Shown in pieces: positions 7,514 through 16,590 of a stretch of 48,552 nt of DNA. The notes under the pieces are model-generated. The model worked only from the letters and a program-made list of their open reading frames with translations. It was not told the DNA's origin and made no database searches. Within the stretch, counting starts at the first letter, position 1. Each line of letters starts with the position of its first letter. Position numbers and translations under genes: made by a program. Source of the stretch: an uncultured Anaeromyxobacter sp. (GTDB lineage Bacteria > Myxococcota > Myxococcia > Myxococcales > Anaeromyxobacteraceae); assembly GCA_903874275.1 (NCBI GenBank), contig CAIQRS010000198.1, positions 1 through 48,552 on the forward strand. The letters run 5' to 3'.

Positions 7514-10090
7514 GTGACGCGGCCGCTCGCTCTCCTCGCCGGGCTGCTGCTCCTCCTCCCGGGCGCGGTCCGGAGCGCCACGGCCTCGCTCCCGGGCCCC
7601 GGAGGACCGGTGGAGGTCGAGGCCGACCTCGTCACCTACGACGCGGCCCGTGAGCGCTTCCTCCTCGAGGGCGGCGTCCGGATCCGCCGCGGGGCGGTCC
7701 TGCTGCGTGCCCGGACCGGCAGCTACGACCCGCGCACCGGCGAGGTGGACGCCACCGGCGACGTGCTCCTCACCGGGCCGGGGAGGGTGGTCGCGGCCGA
7801 GGGGATCCACGCCGTCCTGGACGGCGCCTGGGAGGCCCGCGGCGTCCTGGCCTTCTACAAGGACACGCCGCTCGACCTCTCCCGCGACGCCACCATCGCC
7901 GAGGCCGAGAAGGACGGGAGGAACCGGCTCTCGGTGCGGGCCGACCGCGCCGCCGGAACCGTCCCCGGCGGCGACGCGCCCTCCCGCTTCTCGGCCGAGG
8001 GGGTCCGGCTCACGCTCTGCGACTGCTGCGGCGGGGCGCCCTCCTGGGAGATCCGCGCGGAGCGCGCAGAGATCGAGCCCGGGAAGACCGCCACCCTGAC
8101 CTGGCCCATCGTCTACGTCACGCCGCGCTTCCTCTTCATCGACGAACCCATCCCGGTCCTGCCGCTCCCCTGGCTGCAAGTGCCGCTCTCCGGGCGGCAG
8201 ACCGGCTTCCTCTTCCCCATGGTGGACGTCGGCTCGCGCACCGGCTGGTGGCTGGCCGAGCCCTTCTTCCTGACCCTGGGGGAGAGCCACGACCTCACCT
8301 TCACCGCCGGTTACGCCTTCGGTCCGCCGCAGTCCACGGTGGACTCCCGGATCGCCGAGGGGCAGAACCCGGGGGTGCGCGGCGCGGGCGGCGCGATCGA
8401 GTACCGCTGGGCCCCTTTGCCCGGAGTGAAGGGCGAGGCGAAGCTCCTCCTCCAGCACGACACCCTGGCGTATCGCTGGAAGCCGGAGAGCGGGGTCCGG
8501 ACCGGGATCGCGCTGCGCAGCGAGGCCCGACCGTCCCCGGGGAGCTTCGTGAACGCCGAGGCCTTCCTGGTCGGCGACCCGGCCTGGTCCCAGGACTTCG
8601 TGGGCGACATCCTCCAGCGCGACGCCTCCTACTACCGGTCGTCGCTGGCGGCCGGGTACGCCTTTCCCCACCTGCTGCTCGAGGGGAACCTCACCTACGT
8701 CGAGCAGATCGGGACCCTGGGCCAGCCGAGCCCTCCCGGCCAGCCGGTGATCCCGCTCGTCCCCTTCGGCTTCCTGGGCGGGAGCGTGCCCTCCTTCCAC
8801 CGGCTCCCCGCCATCTCGGCGACGCTCCTGCCGATCCAGGTGGTGGGGCCGCTCGCGGTCTCGGCCCAGGCAGGGATCGCCCGCTTCGCGCCCCTCTCCG
8901 GGATCACCGACCAGAGCGTGAACGGACTCGGCCCCGGCGAGCGCGGCTGGCTGGGGCCGGCGCCGCCGCCGGGCGACGCCTGGGTCGCCGGGCAGCGCCT
9001 CTCCGCCTCACGGGCCTGGGCCCGGGCCGAGCTCCGCGCCCCGCTCTCCCTCGGGGGCGTCGCCCTGCTGGAGCCCTGGGTGGCCGGGAACGGTGCGACC
9101 TACCTCTTCGGCGGCGACGCCCAGCCCGCCCTGGCCAGCGGGTGGGTGAGCGGCGGGGCCGTCCTCGGAACGTCCATCTCCCGCAACTTCGGCGCCGGCC
9201 CCGACGCCCTCCGTCACGTCATCGAGCCGCGCGTCGAGTGGCGGGGCTCCACCGGCATCGGCGGCACGCCGCTCCCCGCCTACGGCTACGACGAGCGGGA
9301 CGCCGCCCCGGTCCTCCCCGGCGCTCCCTGCCTCGCTCCGCCGTCGGGCGTCAGCGGAGCCTGTCTGCCGCTGCGGACCCTCTCGGCCACCTTGCCCGGC
9401 GGCTTCCAGCAGATGCGCGTCTCGCTGCGCAACCGGCTCGTCGCCCCCGGGAAGGACACGCCCAGCGTCACGCGGATCGACCTCGACGTCGGGCAGGACC
9501 TCGACCTGTCCAGCGGGCAGCTGGGCGAGTCCTTCGTCCGGGGAGCCGCCGAGTGGGGGCCGGTGCAGGGGCTCGTGCTGGCCCGGTTCCTCGCCTTCGG
9601 CGCGGCGCCGGCGGCCGGGACCTGGGGCTCCCTCGACGCGGGGTTCCTGGACCACTTCACCGAGATCCGCTTCGACCTCGCCGCCGCCGATTCCCGCGGC
9701 GACCGGCTCACCCTGGGATTCCTGGCGCTCTCCTCGGCGTCCTCGGCGACGCTCCGGGCAGGGCTCGACCCCCTCTTCGACGCGCGCCCGGTGCCCTTCC
9801 AGACCTTCGGGCAGGGCACGGCGGGACTTCGAGTTCACGTGGCCGGCGGCCTCGACGTCCAGTGGGACACGCTCTTCTCCGTGCGGACCGTCTACGCCAC
9901 CCCGTGCAGCGGCGGCACGCCCGCCCCGGTGGGCCCCTCCATGCAGCAGAACACCGTCACCGCCTCCTGGAATTCGCCGTGCAACTGCTGGCGCGCCCTG
10001 GTCCGGGTGCAGGTCTCCCAGTGCGGCTACTACGGCGTGACCGCGGGGCTCGACCTCTCCGCCATCACCGGCCTCACGCTGATCCCGTAG
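7514..10090 (+). CDS. lptD: LPS-assembly protein LptD-like outer-membrane protein
   Basis: The product is 858 residues from a GTG start four bases after the previous stop. A signal peptide spans residues 1-21. Residues about 30-190 have the OstA/LptA beta-jellyroll pattern (VEVEADLVTYDAARERFLLEGGV, then TGDVLLTGPGR). The rest (from about 215) alternates aromatic and polar residues and Gly/Pro turns, as in the LptD barrel, with the conserved plug-side segment YVTPRFLFIDEPIPVLPLPW. Cysteines come in groups (CDCC in the N-terminal domain; CNCW and QC near the C terminus), compatible with the inter-domain disulfides known in LptD. The role is final insertion of lipopolysaccharide in the outer leaflet. 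The neighbouring AMIN-domain protein may help assemble it (inference). Confidence 0.85.
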   Translation: MTRPLALLAGLLLLLPGAVRSATASLPGPGGPVEVEADLVTYDAARERFLLEGGVRIRRGAVLLRARTGSYDPRTGEVDATGDVLLTGPGRVVAAEGIHAVLDGAWEARGVLAFYKDTPLDLSRDATIAEAEKDGRNRLSVRADRAAGTVPGGDAPSRFSAEGVRLTLCDCCGGAPSWEIRAERAEIEPGKTATLTWPIVYVTPRFLFIDEPIPVLPLPWLQVPLSGRQTGFLFPMVDVGSRTGWWLAEPFFLTLGESHDLTFTAGYAFGPPQSTVDSRIAEGQNPGVRGAGGAIEYRWAPLPGVKGEAKLLLQHDTLAYRWKPESGVRTGIALRSEARPSPGSFVNAEAFLVGDPAWSQDFVGDILQRDASYYRSSLAAGYAFPHLLLEGNLTYVEQIGTLGQPSPPGQPVIPLVPFGFLGGSVPSFHRLPAISATLLPIQVVGPLAVSAQAGIARFAPLSGITDQSVNGLGPGERGWLGPAPPPGDAWVAGQRLSASRAWARAELRAPLSLGGVALLEPWVAGNGATYLFGGDAQPALASGWVSGGAVLGTSISRNFGAGPDALRHVIEPRVEWRGSTGIGGTPLPAYGYDERDAAPVLPGAPCLAPPSGVSGACLPLRTLSATLPGGFQQMRVSLRNRLVAPGKDTPSVTRIDLDVGQDLDLSSGQLGESFVRGAAEWGPVQGLVLARFLAFGAAPAAGTWGSLDAGFLDHFTEIRFDLAAADSRGDRLTLGFLALSSASSATLRAGLDPLFDARPVPFQTFGQGTAGLRVHVAGGLDVQWDTLFSVRTVYATPCSGGTPAPVGPSMQQNTVTASWNSPCNCWRALVRVQVSQCGYYGVTAGLDLSAITGLTLIP

Positions 10091-10104
10091 CCCCCCAAGG
10101 TCGT

Positions 10105-10133
10105 TTGACTGTCCCCGGGAGGGCGCGTAGCCT
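10105..10133 (+). promoter_or_regulatory. Sigma70-type promoter of the tetR gene
   Basis: TTGACT (10105-10110), a 17-base spacer and TAGCCT (10128-10133) make a good vegetative promoter. The predicted start of transcription (about 10140) falls inside the palindrome described next. Confidence 0.65.
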
Positions 10134-10137
10134 GCGG

Positions 10138-10153
10138 TTGACTCGGGAGTCAA
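10138..10153. promoter_or_regulatory. Palindromic operator candidate TTGACTC-GG-GAGTCAA
   Basis: A perfect 7-2-7 inverted repeat covers the predicted transcription start, the GGGAG ribosome binding site and the first base of the tetR ATG. The -35 hexamer TTGACT repeats one half-site 33 bases upstream. The position fits autorepression by the encoded TetR protein. Confidence 0.7.
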
Positions 10154-10821
10154 TGGTGGCACGCCAGCGAAAGAGCACCGAAGCGCAGCACCCCGCCCCC
10201 CCCGTCGAGGGGGAGCCGGAGAAGCGGCGCGCCATCCTCCACGCCGCGCTCAAGGTCTTCGCCGAGCGGGGGTACCACGGCTGCCGCATCGCCGACGTGG
10301 CCGGCGAGGCCGGCGTCGCCTACGGCCTCGTCTACCACTACTTCCGCAACAAGGACGAGCTTCTCGAGAGCGTCTTCGACGAGCAGTGGCGGATCTTCCT
10401 CGGCGCCATCCGCTCCATCGCGGACGGCCCGGGCAGCGCCCCCGAGCAGATCGCCTCGGTGATCCGCTTCGCGATGGACGTCTTCCGCACCGCGCCCGCC
10501 GCCGTCCGGGTCCTCATCCTCGAGGTTCCCCGGTCGCCCGACGTGGTCCGCGCCGGCAGCACCCGGCAGACCTTCGAGACGGCCATGCGGCTCATCGCCG
10601 AGATGGTGCAGCGCGGGCAGCGGGAGGGCGACCTGCGCACCGACCTCGAGCCGCTGGTGGCCGCGGCCAGCGTGCTCGGCGTGCTCGACATGAACCTGGC
10701 CGGCATGCTGACCGGGCTGCTCACGTCGCCCCAGCCCACCGAGGAAGATCTGGAGAAGATGAAGCGCCAGGTCGTCGCCGCGGCGCTGGGCGCCGTCCTC
10801 CCGCCGGGGAGTCCCTCATAG
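10153..10821 (+). CDS. TetR/AcrR family transcriptional regulator
   Basis: The product is 222 residues. Residues 23-72 are a TetR DNA-binding domain: RRAILHAALKVFAERGYHGCRIADVAGEAG followed by the recognition helix VAYGLVYHYFRNKDELLESVF. The C-terminal ligand-binding domain (about 80-215) is helical. It resembles the FadR/TetR_C group tied to fatty-acid metabolism, but the ligand is not readable. ATG 10153 lies within a perfect palindrome; GTG 10156, one codon on, is an alternative that would space better from GGGAG. The gene stands alone behind its own promoter, and no regulated neighbour is obvious. Confidence 0.9.
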   Translation: MVARQRKSTEAQHPAPPVEGEPEKRRAILHAALKVFAERGYHGCRIADVAGEAGVAYGLVYHYFRNKDELLESVFDEQWRIFLGAIRSIADGPGSAPEQIASVIRFAMDVFRTAPAAVRVLILEVPRSPDVVRAGSTRQTFETAMRLIAEMVQRGQREGDLRTDLEPLVAAASVLGVLDMNLAGMLTGLLTSPQPTEEDLEKMKRQVVAAALGAVLPPGSPS

Positions 10822-10845
10822 CGCCGACCGGTTGGCCAGATCCCT

Positions 10846-10880
10846 GCTGCGGCGCACGCTGCCTTGCTGCGCCGGGCAGC
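10846..10880 (+). terminator. Stem-loop after tetR, possible terminator
   Basis: GCTG-CGGCGCA pairs with TGCGCCG-(GG bulge)-CAGC across an 11-base loop, 24 bases after the tetR stop. The tail CTCCTCCGTCC is only weakly T-rich. A second small hairpin (CGTGCC/GGCACG) follows at 10901-10917. Confidence 0.4.
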
Positions 10881-11012
10881 CTCCTCCGTCCGCTGTTCAA
10901 CGTGCCTGACTGGCACGCCTCCGCTGCTCCGTCGTCGGGTGCCCGGCTCGCCGACGGCATCGTGCGCCTCGCGACGGGCTCGGGCCAACCGGGCGGCGCT
11001 TTCGCCGGCACG

Positions 11013-11040
11013 TTGACGCACCCCCGGAGCGCCGTTAAGC
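11013..11040 (+). promoter_or_regulatory. Candidate serA promoter
   Basis: TTGACG (11013-11018) and TTAAGC (11035-11040) are 16 bases apart; the predicted leader is about 30 bases and carries GGAG before the ATG. The spacer holds CGGAGCGCCGT (11025-11035), the same 11-mer as at 2297-2307. The rest of the 255 bases between tetR and serA shows no coding potential or riboswitch that I recognise. Confidence 0.5.
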
Positions 11041-11076
11041 GGGGGGTCCACCCGCTGCCGCCGTCCCGGAGATCAC

Positions 11077-12663
11077 ATGGCCCACCGCGTCCTCGTCGCC
11101 GACGACCTCTCCTCCGAGGGGGTCGAGGTCCTGCGCCGCGCCGGCCTGGAGGTGGACGTCCGGGTCGGGATGAAGCCGGAGGAGCTCGAGGCGGCCATCG
11201 GCGACTACGACGCCATCGCGGTCCGCAGCGCCACCAAGGTGACGGCCCGCGTCCTCGAGAAGGCCGTGCGCCTGCGCGTGGTGGGGCGGGCCGGGGTCGG
11301 GATCGACAACGTGGACCTGGACGCCGCCACCCGCAGGGGCGTGGTGGTGATGAACTCGCCGGGCGGATCCTCGGTCACCGTGGCCGAGCTCGCCATCGGC
11401 ATGATGCTTGCGCTCTCCCGGCACATCGCCCAGGCCACCGTCTCGATCAAGGCCGGCAAGTGGGAGAAGAAGCGCTTCCAGGGTCACGAGCTCTCGGGGA
11501 AGACCCTGGGGGTGGTCGGCATCGGGAACATCGGGTCGGTCGTGGTCGATCGGGCCCGGTCGATGAAGATGAGCGTGGTGGCCTACGACCCCTTCATCTC
11601 CGCCGAGGCGGCCGGACAGCTCGGCGTCGAGCTCGTGACCCTCGACGAGCTCTGGGCGAGGGCCGACGCGATCTCGCTCCACGTGCCGCTCACCGAGCAG
11701 ACCCGCAACGTCGTGAACGCCGCCACGCTGGCCCGCATGAAGAAGGGGGTCCTCCTCGTCAACTGCGCCCGCGGCGGCCTGGTGGACGAGAAGGCCCTGG
11801 CCGACGCGCTCGCCTCGGGGCACGTGGGGGGCGCGGCCCTCGACGTGTTCGAGAAGGAGCCGGTCTCCCCGGACAACCCGCTCCTCGTGCAGGACCGGTT
11901 CATCTGCACCCCGCACCTGGGCGCCTCCACCGAGGAGGCCCAGGCCGCCGTCGCGGTGGGAATCGCCGAGCAACTCGCCGCCTACCTGACGCGGGGCGAG
12001 GTGAGGAATGCCGTCAACGTCCCCTCGATGTCGAAGGAGGCCCGGGAGCGCTTCGGCCCCTACCTGAGGCTCTGCGAGAAGCTGGGCTCGCTCGTCGGGC
12101 AGATCGGCCCCGCCGGGGTGCGCGAGGTGAGGGTGACCTTCGCCGGCGAGGTGGCCGACGCCCCGCAGCGGCTGCTCACGTCCGCCGTGCTGAAGGGGCT
12201 CCTCTCCACGGTGGAGACCGTGCCGGTGAACGAGGTGAGCGCTCCGGGCATCGCCAGGGACCGGGGGATCGCGGTCCTGGAGGAGCGCGCCGCAGGGCAC
12301 CAGGACTACGCCAGCCTGGTGACGGTGTCCGTGGGCGGGGCGGGGGGCGAGGCAGCCGTGGCAGGGACCGTCTTCGGGCACCGCGACGCCCGCATCGTCC
12401 GGGTGAACCAGTTCCACCTCGAGGCCGTCCCGGAAGGTCACATCATCCTCTGCGTGAACGACGACTCGCCGGGCGTGGTCGGGAACGTCGGGACCGCGCT
12501 GGGCAAGGCGGGCGTGAACATCGCCGGCATCTCGCTTTCCCGCGACGTCGCCGGGGCGGCGGCCGCGTCCCTCCTCAACGTGGACTCCGAGCCGAAGCCG
12601 GAGGTGCTCGACACGCTCCGGGCCCTGCCGCACGTCCGCGACGTCCGGCGCATCCGGCTGTAG
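11077..12663 (+). CDS. serA: D-3-phosphoglycerate dehydrogenase (long form with ACT domain)
   Basis: The product is 528 residues and catalyses the first step of serine synthesis, oxidising 3-phosphoglycerate with NAD. The NAD site GIGNIG is at residues 148-153. Catalytic residues are R232 (NCARGGLVDE), E261 (DVFEKEP) and H280 (TPHLGAST). Residues about 315-450 form the allosteric substrate-binding (ASB) domain, and 455-528 the ACT domain (ILCVNDDSPGVVGNVGTALG), so this is the type I enzyme normally subject to serine feedback. ATG has GGAG nine bases upstream. hisZ begins ten bases after the stop. Confidence 0.96.
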   Translation: MAHRVLVADDLSSEGVEVLRRAGLEVDVRVGMKPEELEAAIGDYDAIAVRSATKVTARVLEKAVRLRVVGRAGVGIDNVDLDAATRRGVVVMNSPGGSSVTVAELAIGMMLALSRHIAQATVSIKAGKWEKKRFQGHELSGKTLGVVGIGNIGSVVVDRARSMKMSVVAYDPFISAEAAGQLGVELVTLDELWARADAISLHVPLTEQTRNVVNAATLARMKKGVLLVNCARGGLVDEKALADALASGHVGGAALDVFEKEPVSPDNPLLVQDRFICTPHLGASTEEAQAAVAVGIAEQLAAYLTRGEVRNAVNVPSMSKEARERFGPYLRLCEKLGSLVGQIGPAGVREVRVTFAGEVADAPQRLLTSAVLKGLLSTVETVPVNEVSAPGIARDRGIAVLEERAAGHQDYASLVTVSVGGAGGEAAVAGTVFGHRDARIVRVNQFHLEAVPEGHIILCVNDDSPGVVGNVGTALGKAGVNIAGISLSRDVAGAAAASLLNVDSEPKPEVLDTLRALPHVRDVRRIRL

Positions 12664-12673
12664 AGTCGGGTTC

Positions 12674-13672
12674 ATGCTCGACCTCTCGCTCCCGCTCGGC
12701 CTCCGCGACCTCACCCCCGACCACTCGGCCCACCTGGCCGACCTGTCGGCGCGGCTGCACGAGGTCTTCGCGTCTTTCCGCTACCGCCGCCTGCTCCTGC
12801 CCACGCTGGAGCGGCTCGAGGTGGTCGAGCGGGGACTTTCCCCCGCGGCGCTCGCCCAGGTGCTCAAGTTCGTCGAGCCCGGCTCGGGCGAGGTGGTGGC
12901 CATCCGGCCCGACATCACGCCGCAGATCGTGAGGCTCTACGCGGCGCGCCCCGACGCCCTGCCCGACCCGGCGCGGCTCTGCTACGACGGGCCGGTGCTG
13001 CGGGCCCGCGAGGCCCGCGCCGGGAGGCCTCGCGAGGTCTACCAGGCCGGGGTCGAGCTCCTGGGAGCGGGCGGGCCGTCGGCCGACGCCGAGGCGCTCG
13101 CGGTCCTGCGCAAGGCGCTCGACCGGGTGGGGCTCGACGCCGCGGTGCTCGAGGTCGGGCACGCGCGGTTCGCCGGCGCGGTGATCGAGGCGGCCGGACT
13201 GCGGGGGCCCGCGCGCGCCGAGGCCGAGGAGGCGCTCTCCCGCAAGGACCAGGGGTCGCTCTCCCGCCTGGCCGGGCGGGCCAAGGGCTCGCTGGTCGCA
13301 CGCAAGCTGCTGCCCTCCCTGGCCACCCTCTACGGCGAGGGGGCGCTCTCTCGGGCCCGCTCCGTGGCCAAGGGCGTGCCAGGGGCGGCCGGGCCGCTCG
13401 CAGATCTGGAATCCGCGCTGCGCCTGGCTCGCCGGCGGGGCGTGCGCGAGGTCGAGGTGGACCTCGGCGAGGTCCGGGGGCTCGGGTACTACACCGGCAT
13501 CACCTTCGCCGGGTACGCGCCGGGCGCCGGCAGCGCGGTCGCCTCGGGGGGGCGCTACGACGGCCTGCTGGCCCGGTTCGGCCGCCCCGGTCCCGCCATC
13601 GGCTTCGCGGTCGATCTGGAATTCGCCACCCAGGCCCTGGAGCGGCGCGCCCCGGGCCGGTCCCGTCGATGA
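12674..13672 (+). CDS. hisZ: ATP phosphoribosyltransferase regulatory subunit
   Basis: The product is 332 residues with the class II tRNA-synthetase fold of HisS paralogs. It keeps LGLRDLTP near the start, the motif 2-like region FVEPGSGEVVAIRPDITPQIVRLYA and the C-terminal LGYYTGITFAGYAPG ... GGRYDGLLARFG. It lacks the HisS anticodon-binding domain, and its length fits HisZ rather than HisRS. HisZ activates the short form of HisG, so a short hisG should exist elsewhere in the genome. The serA stop codon is part of TAGAGT, seven bases before the ATG, and there is no clear ribosome binding site. Confidence 0.9.
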   Translation: MLDLSLPLGLRDLTPDHSAHLADLSARLHEVFASFRYRRLLLPTLERLEVVERGLSPAALAQVLKFVEPGSGEVVAIRPDITPQIVRLYAARPDALPDPARLCYDGPVLRAREARAGRPREVYQAGVELLGAGGPSADAEALAVLRKALDRVGLDAAVLEVGHARFAGAVIEAAGLRGPARAEAEEALSRKDQGSLSRLAGRAKGSLVARKLLPSLATLYGEGALSRARSVAKGVPGAAGPLADLESALRLARRRGVREVEVDLGEVRGLGYYTGITFAGYAPGAGSAVASGGRYDGLLARFGRPGPAIGFAVDLEFATQALERRAPGRSRR

Positions 13673-15052
<1,380 letters not shown>

Positions 15053-15064
15053 TCCGGGGCGAGG

Positions 15065-15547
15065 TCAGGCGGCGCGCCGGGAGCCGGGCGCCGCGCCGAG
15101 GAGGCTCGCCACCCGCTCCTCGCGGTGGTCGAAGACGCGCGCCAGCGTGCGACGCACCATGAGCGGGTGCGCGACCTCTCCGAGCGCGCCCAGCGGCAGG
15201 CGGTACTCCACCCGGTCGGTGACGCGCGTGCCCCCGTTCACGATGAAGAAGGTGTGGGTGTGCTGCCAGAGGGCGTAGGGACCACGCTCCTGGACGTCCA
15301 CGAAGCGCAGGCCGGGCTCCCAGGCCGCGATGCGGGTCCTCCAGTGGAACGGGATGCCGAACAGGGAGAGCCGGTACTCGATGCGCGAGCCCATGTCGAG
15401 CGAGGTGGGCACCGGAGGGATGATCGAAAACCTCAAGAATGCCGGGGTGATGGCTTCCAGGTTCCGCGGGTCGGCGAAGAAGGAGAAGACCTCGGCGCGG
15501 GGCAGGGGGACGATCTGGCTTCGCTCGAGAATGTGAATCCGGCTCAT
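15065..15547 (-). CDS. SRPBCC (START/Bet v1-like) family protein
   Basis: The product is 160 residues. The helix-grip signature is visible: strand plus PRAEVFSFFADPRNLEAITPAFL (residues 17-38), then RIEYRLSLFGIPFHWRTRIAAWEPGLRFVDVQERGPYALWQHTHTF (55-100) and a long C-terminal helix with R-R-x-L-A-R-V-F. This resembles COG4276-type ligand-binding proteins often found beside LitR/CarH regulators. The ATG at 15547 is preferred over a GTG-less upstream ATG (15598) because homologous SRPBCC proteins start just before the first strand and GAGG lies upstream. It is divergent from the cobalamin-type MerR gene, which suggests that this regulator controls it. The ligand is unknown. Confidence 0.8.
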   Translation of the reverse strand: MSRIHILERSQIVPLPRAEVFSFFADPRNLEAITPAFLRFSIIPPVPTSLDMGSRIEYRLSLFGIPFHWRTRIAAWEPGLRFVDVQERGPYALWQHTHTFFIVNGGTRVTDRVEYRLPLGALGEVAHPLMVRRTLARVFDHREERVASLLGAAPGSRRAA

Positions 15548-15591
15548 CCGTGACCTCGCTGCCTGGTGTGCGACATATCGTTGATCGTAAT

Positions 15592-15648
15592 TTGTCATGG
15601 ATAAAGGCGTGACAAAGTCCTTGCAACGGTTTCCGGTGTCGCTAGAGA
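15592..15648. promoter_or_regulatory. Divergent promoter region with a TTGTCA/TGACAA inverted repeat
   Basis: TTGTCA (15592-15597) and its inverse TGACAA (15610-15615) are 12 bases apart in a locally AT-richer stretch. Rightward, TTGCAA (15621-15626), a 16-base spacer and TAGAGA (15643-15648) would start transcription at or next to the MerR ATG (15655). The inverted repeat is a candidate operator for that regulator. Confidence 0.5.
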
Positions 15649-15654
15649 GTCCTG

Positions 15655-16581
15655 ATGATTCCAGAGACCGAGAGGCCGTCCGGCAAGTACCCGATCCGCG
15701 TCGTCGCCCGCCTCACCGGGATCCCCATCGACACGCTTCGAGCCTGGGAGCGGCGGTACGGGGCCGTCGAGCCTTCGCGGGACGACCGCGGCCGGCTCTA
15801 CGACGACGTGGATCTCCAGAAGCTCAAGCTGCTCCGGCGGCTCGTGGAGCGCGGCCACGCCATCGGCCGCATCGCCAACCTCGGAGAGCCAGAGCTCGGG
15901 AAGCTCCTCGAGGCCGGGCTCGAGCCGTCCGACCGCGGCGGGAAGGCCGACGCGGTGGACCTCGTGGGGCTGCTCGACGCCGTCGATCGGTACGACCTCG
16001 CGGCGGTGGACCGGAAGCTCGGGAAGCTCGCCGCCGTGCTGGCGTCCCGCGAGATGGTGCACGAGGTGGTCCTGCCTTTCCTGCGCGAGGTGGGGAAGGG
16101 CTGGCAGGAGGGGCGGTTCACCGTCGCCCAGGAGCACATGGTCTCGGCTTCCCTGCGCGGCCTGCTCGGCTCGCTGATCCGGGTCCAGGCGCCACGCGAG
16201 AGCCGGACCGGCCTGGTCTTCGCCACGCCTCCCGGGGAGCGGCACGAGCTCGGGCTCGCCGCCGCCGCCATGCTCGCCGCGGCCGGGGGGCTCGGGGTCG
16301 TCTACCTGGGCGCCGACCTGCCCGCGGCGGACATCGTCGAGGCCACCCGGAGGACCGGAGCCCGGGCGGTGGTCCTGGCCATGACCCGCCTCGACACCGG
16401 CCCGTCGGCCGTGGATTCGGTCCGCGCCGTCGTCGATGGAGTTCCAGCCGGCGTGGAGGTCTACGTGGGGGGAGCGGCGGCCGAGGCGCGCCCCGAGGAC
16501 GTGGCGCACGCCGGCGGCACCCTGCTCCAGAACTTCGACGCGCTCGAGCACGCCTACCGCGCCCTGGGCGGCCGGTTCTAG
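15655..16581 (+). CDS. MerR-type regulator with cobalamin-binding domain (CarH/LitR-like, probable B12 photoreceptor)
   Basis: The product is 308 residues. Residues 12-80 are a MerR helix-turn-helix (YPIRVVARLTGIPIDTLRAWERRYGAVEPSR in parts). Residues about 100-180 are the helical cap, and 183-300 the Rossmann cobalamin domain. The signature Wx9EH is present (W150 to E160-H161), and the lower-axial histidine motif ExHxxG reads ERHELG (H197). In CarH, these features bind 5'-deoxyadenosylcobalamin and make the protein release DNA in light. No photochemistry can be inferred beyond this homology. It is divergent from an SRPBCC gene across 107 bases with an inverted repeat, and ends ten bases from the convergent FHA gene. 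Confidence 0.87.
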   Translation: MIPETERPSGKYPIRVVARLTGIPIDTLRAWERRYGAVEPSRDDRGRLYDDVDLQKLKLLRRLVERGHAIGRIANLGEPELGKLLEAGLEPSDRGGKADAVDLVGLLDAVDRYDLAAVDRKLGKLAAVLASREMVHEVVLPFLREVGKGWQEGRFTVAQEHMVSASLRGLLGSLIRVQAPRESRTGLVFATPPGERHELGLAAAAMLAAAGGLGVVYLGADLPAADIVEATRRTGARAVVLAMTRLDTGPSAVDSVRAVVDGVPAGVEVYVGGAAAEARPEDVAHAGGTLLQNFDALEHAYRALGGRF

Positions 16582-16590
16582 GACCGGCGG

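Noticed and set aside
6172-8800. Long minus-strand frames opposite the AMIN and lptD genes
   Set aside because: They consist of Ala/Gly or Arg/Gly low complexity produced by the Pro/Ala repeats on the other strand, with no domain or ribosome binding site.
10822-11076. Serine- or glycine-sensing riboswitch upstream of serA
   Set aside because: I could not recognise the conserved core of any known riboswitch; the hairpins are simple and best read as terminators.
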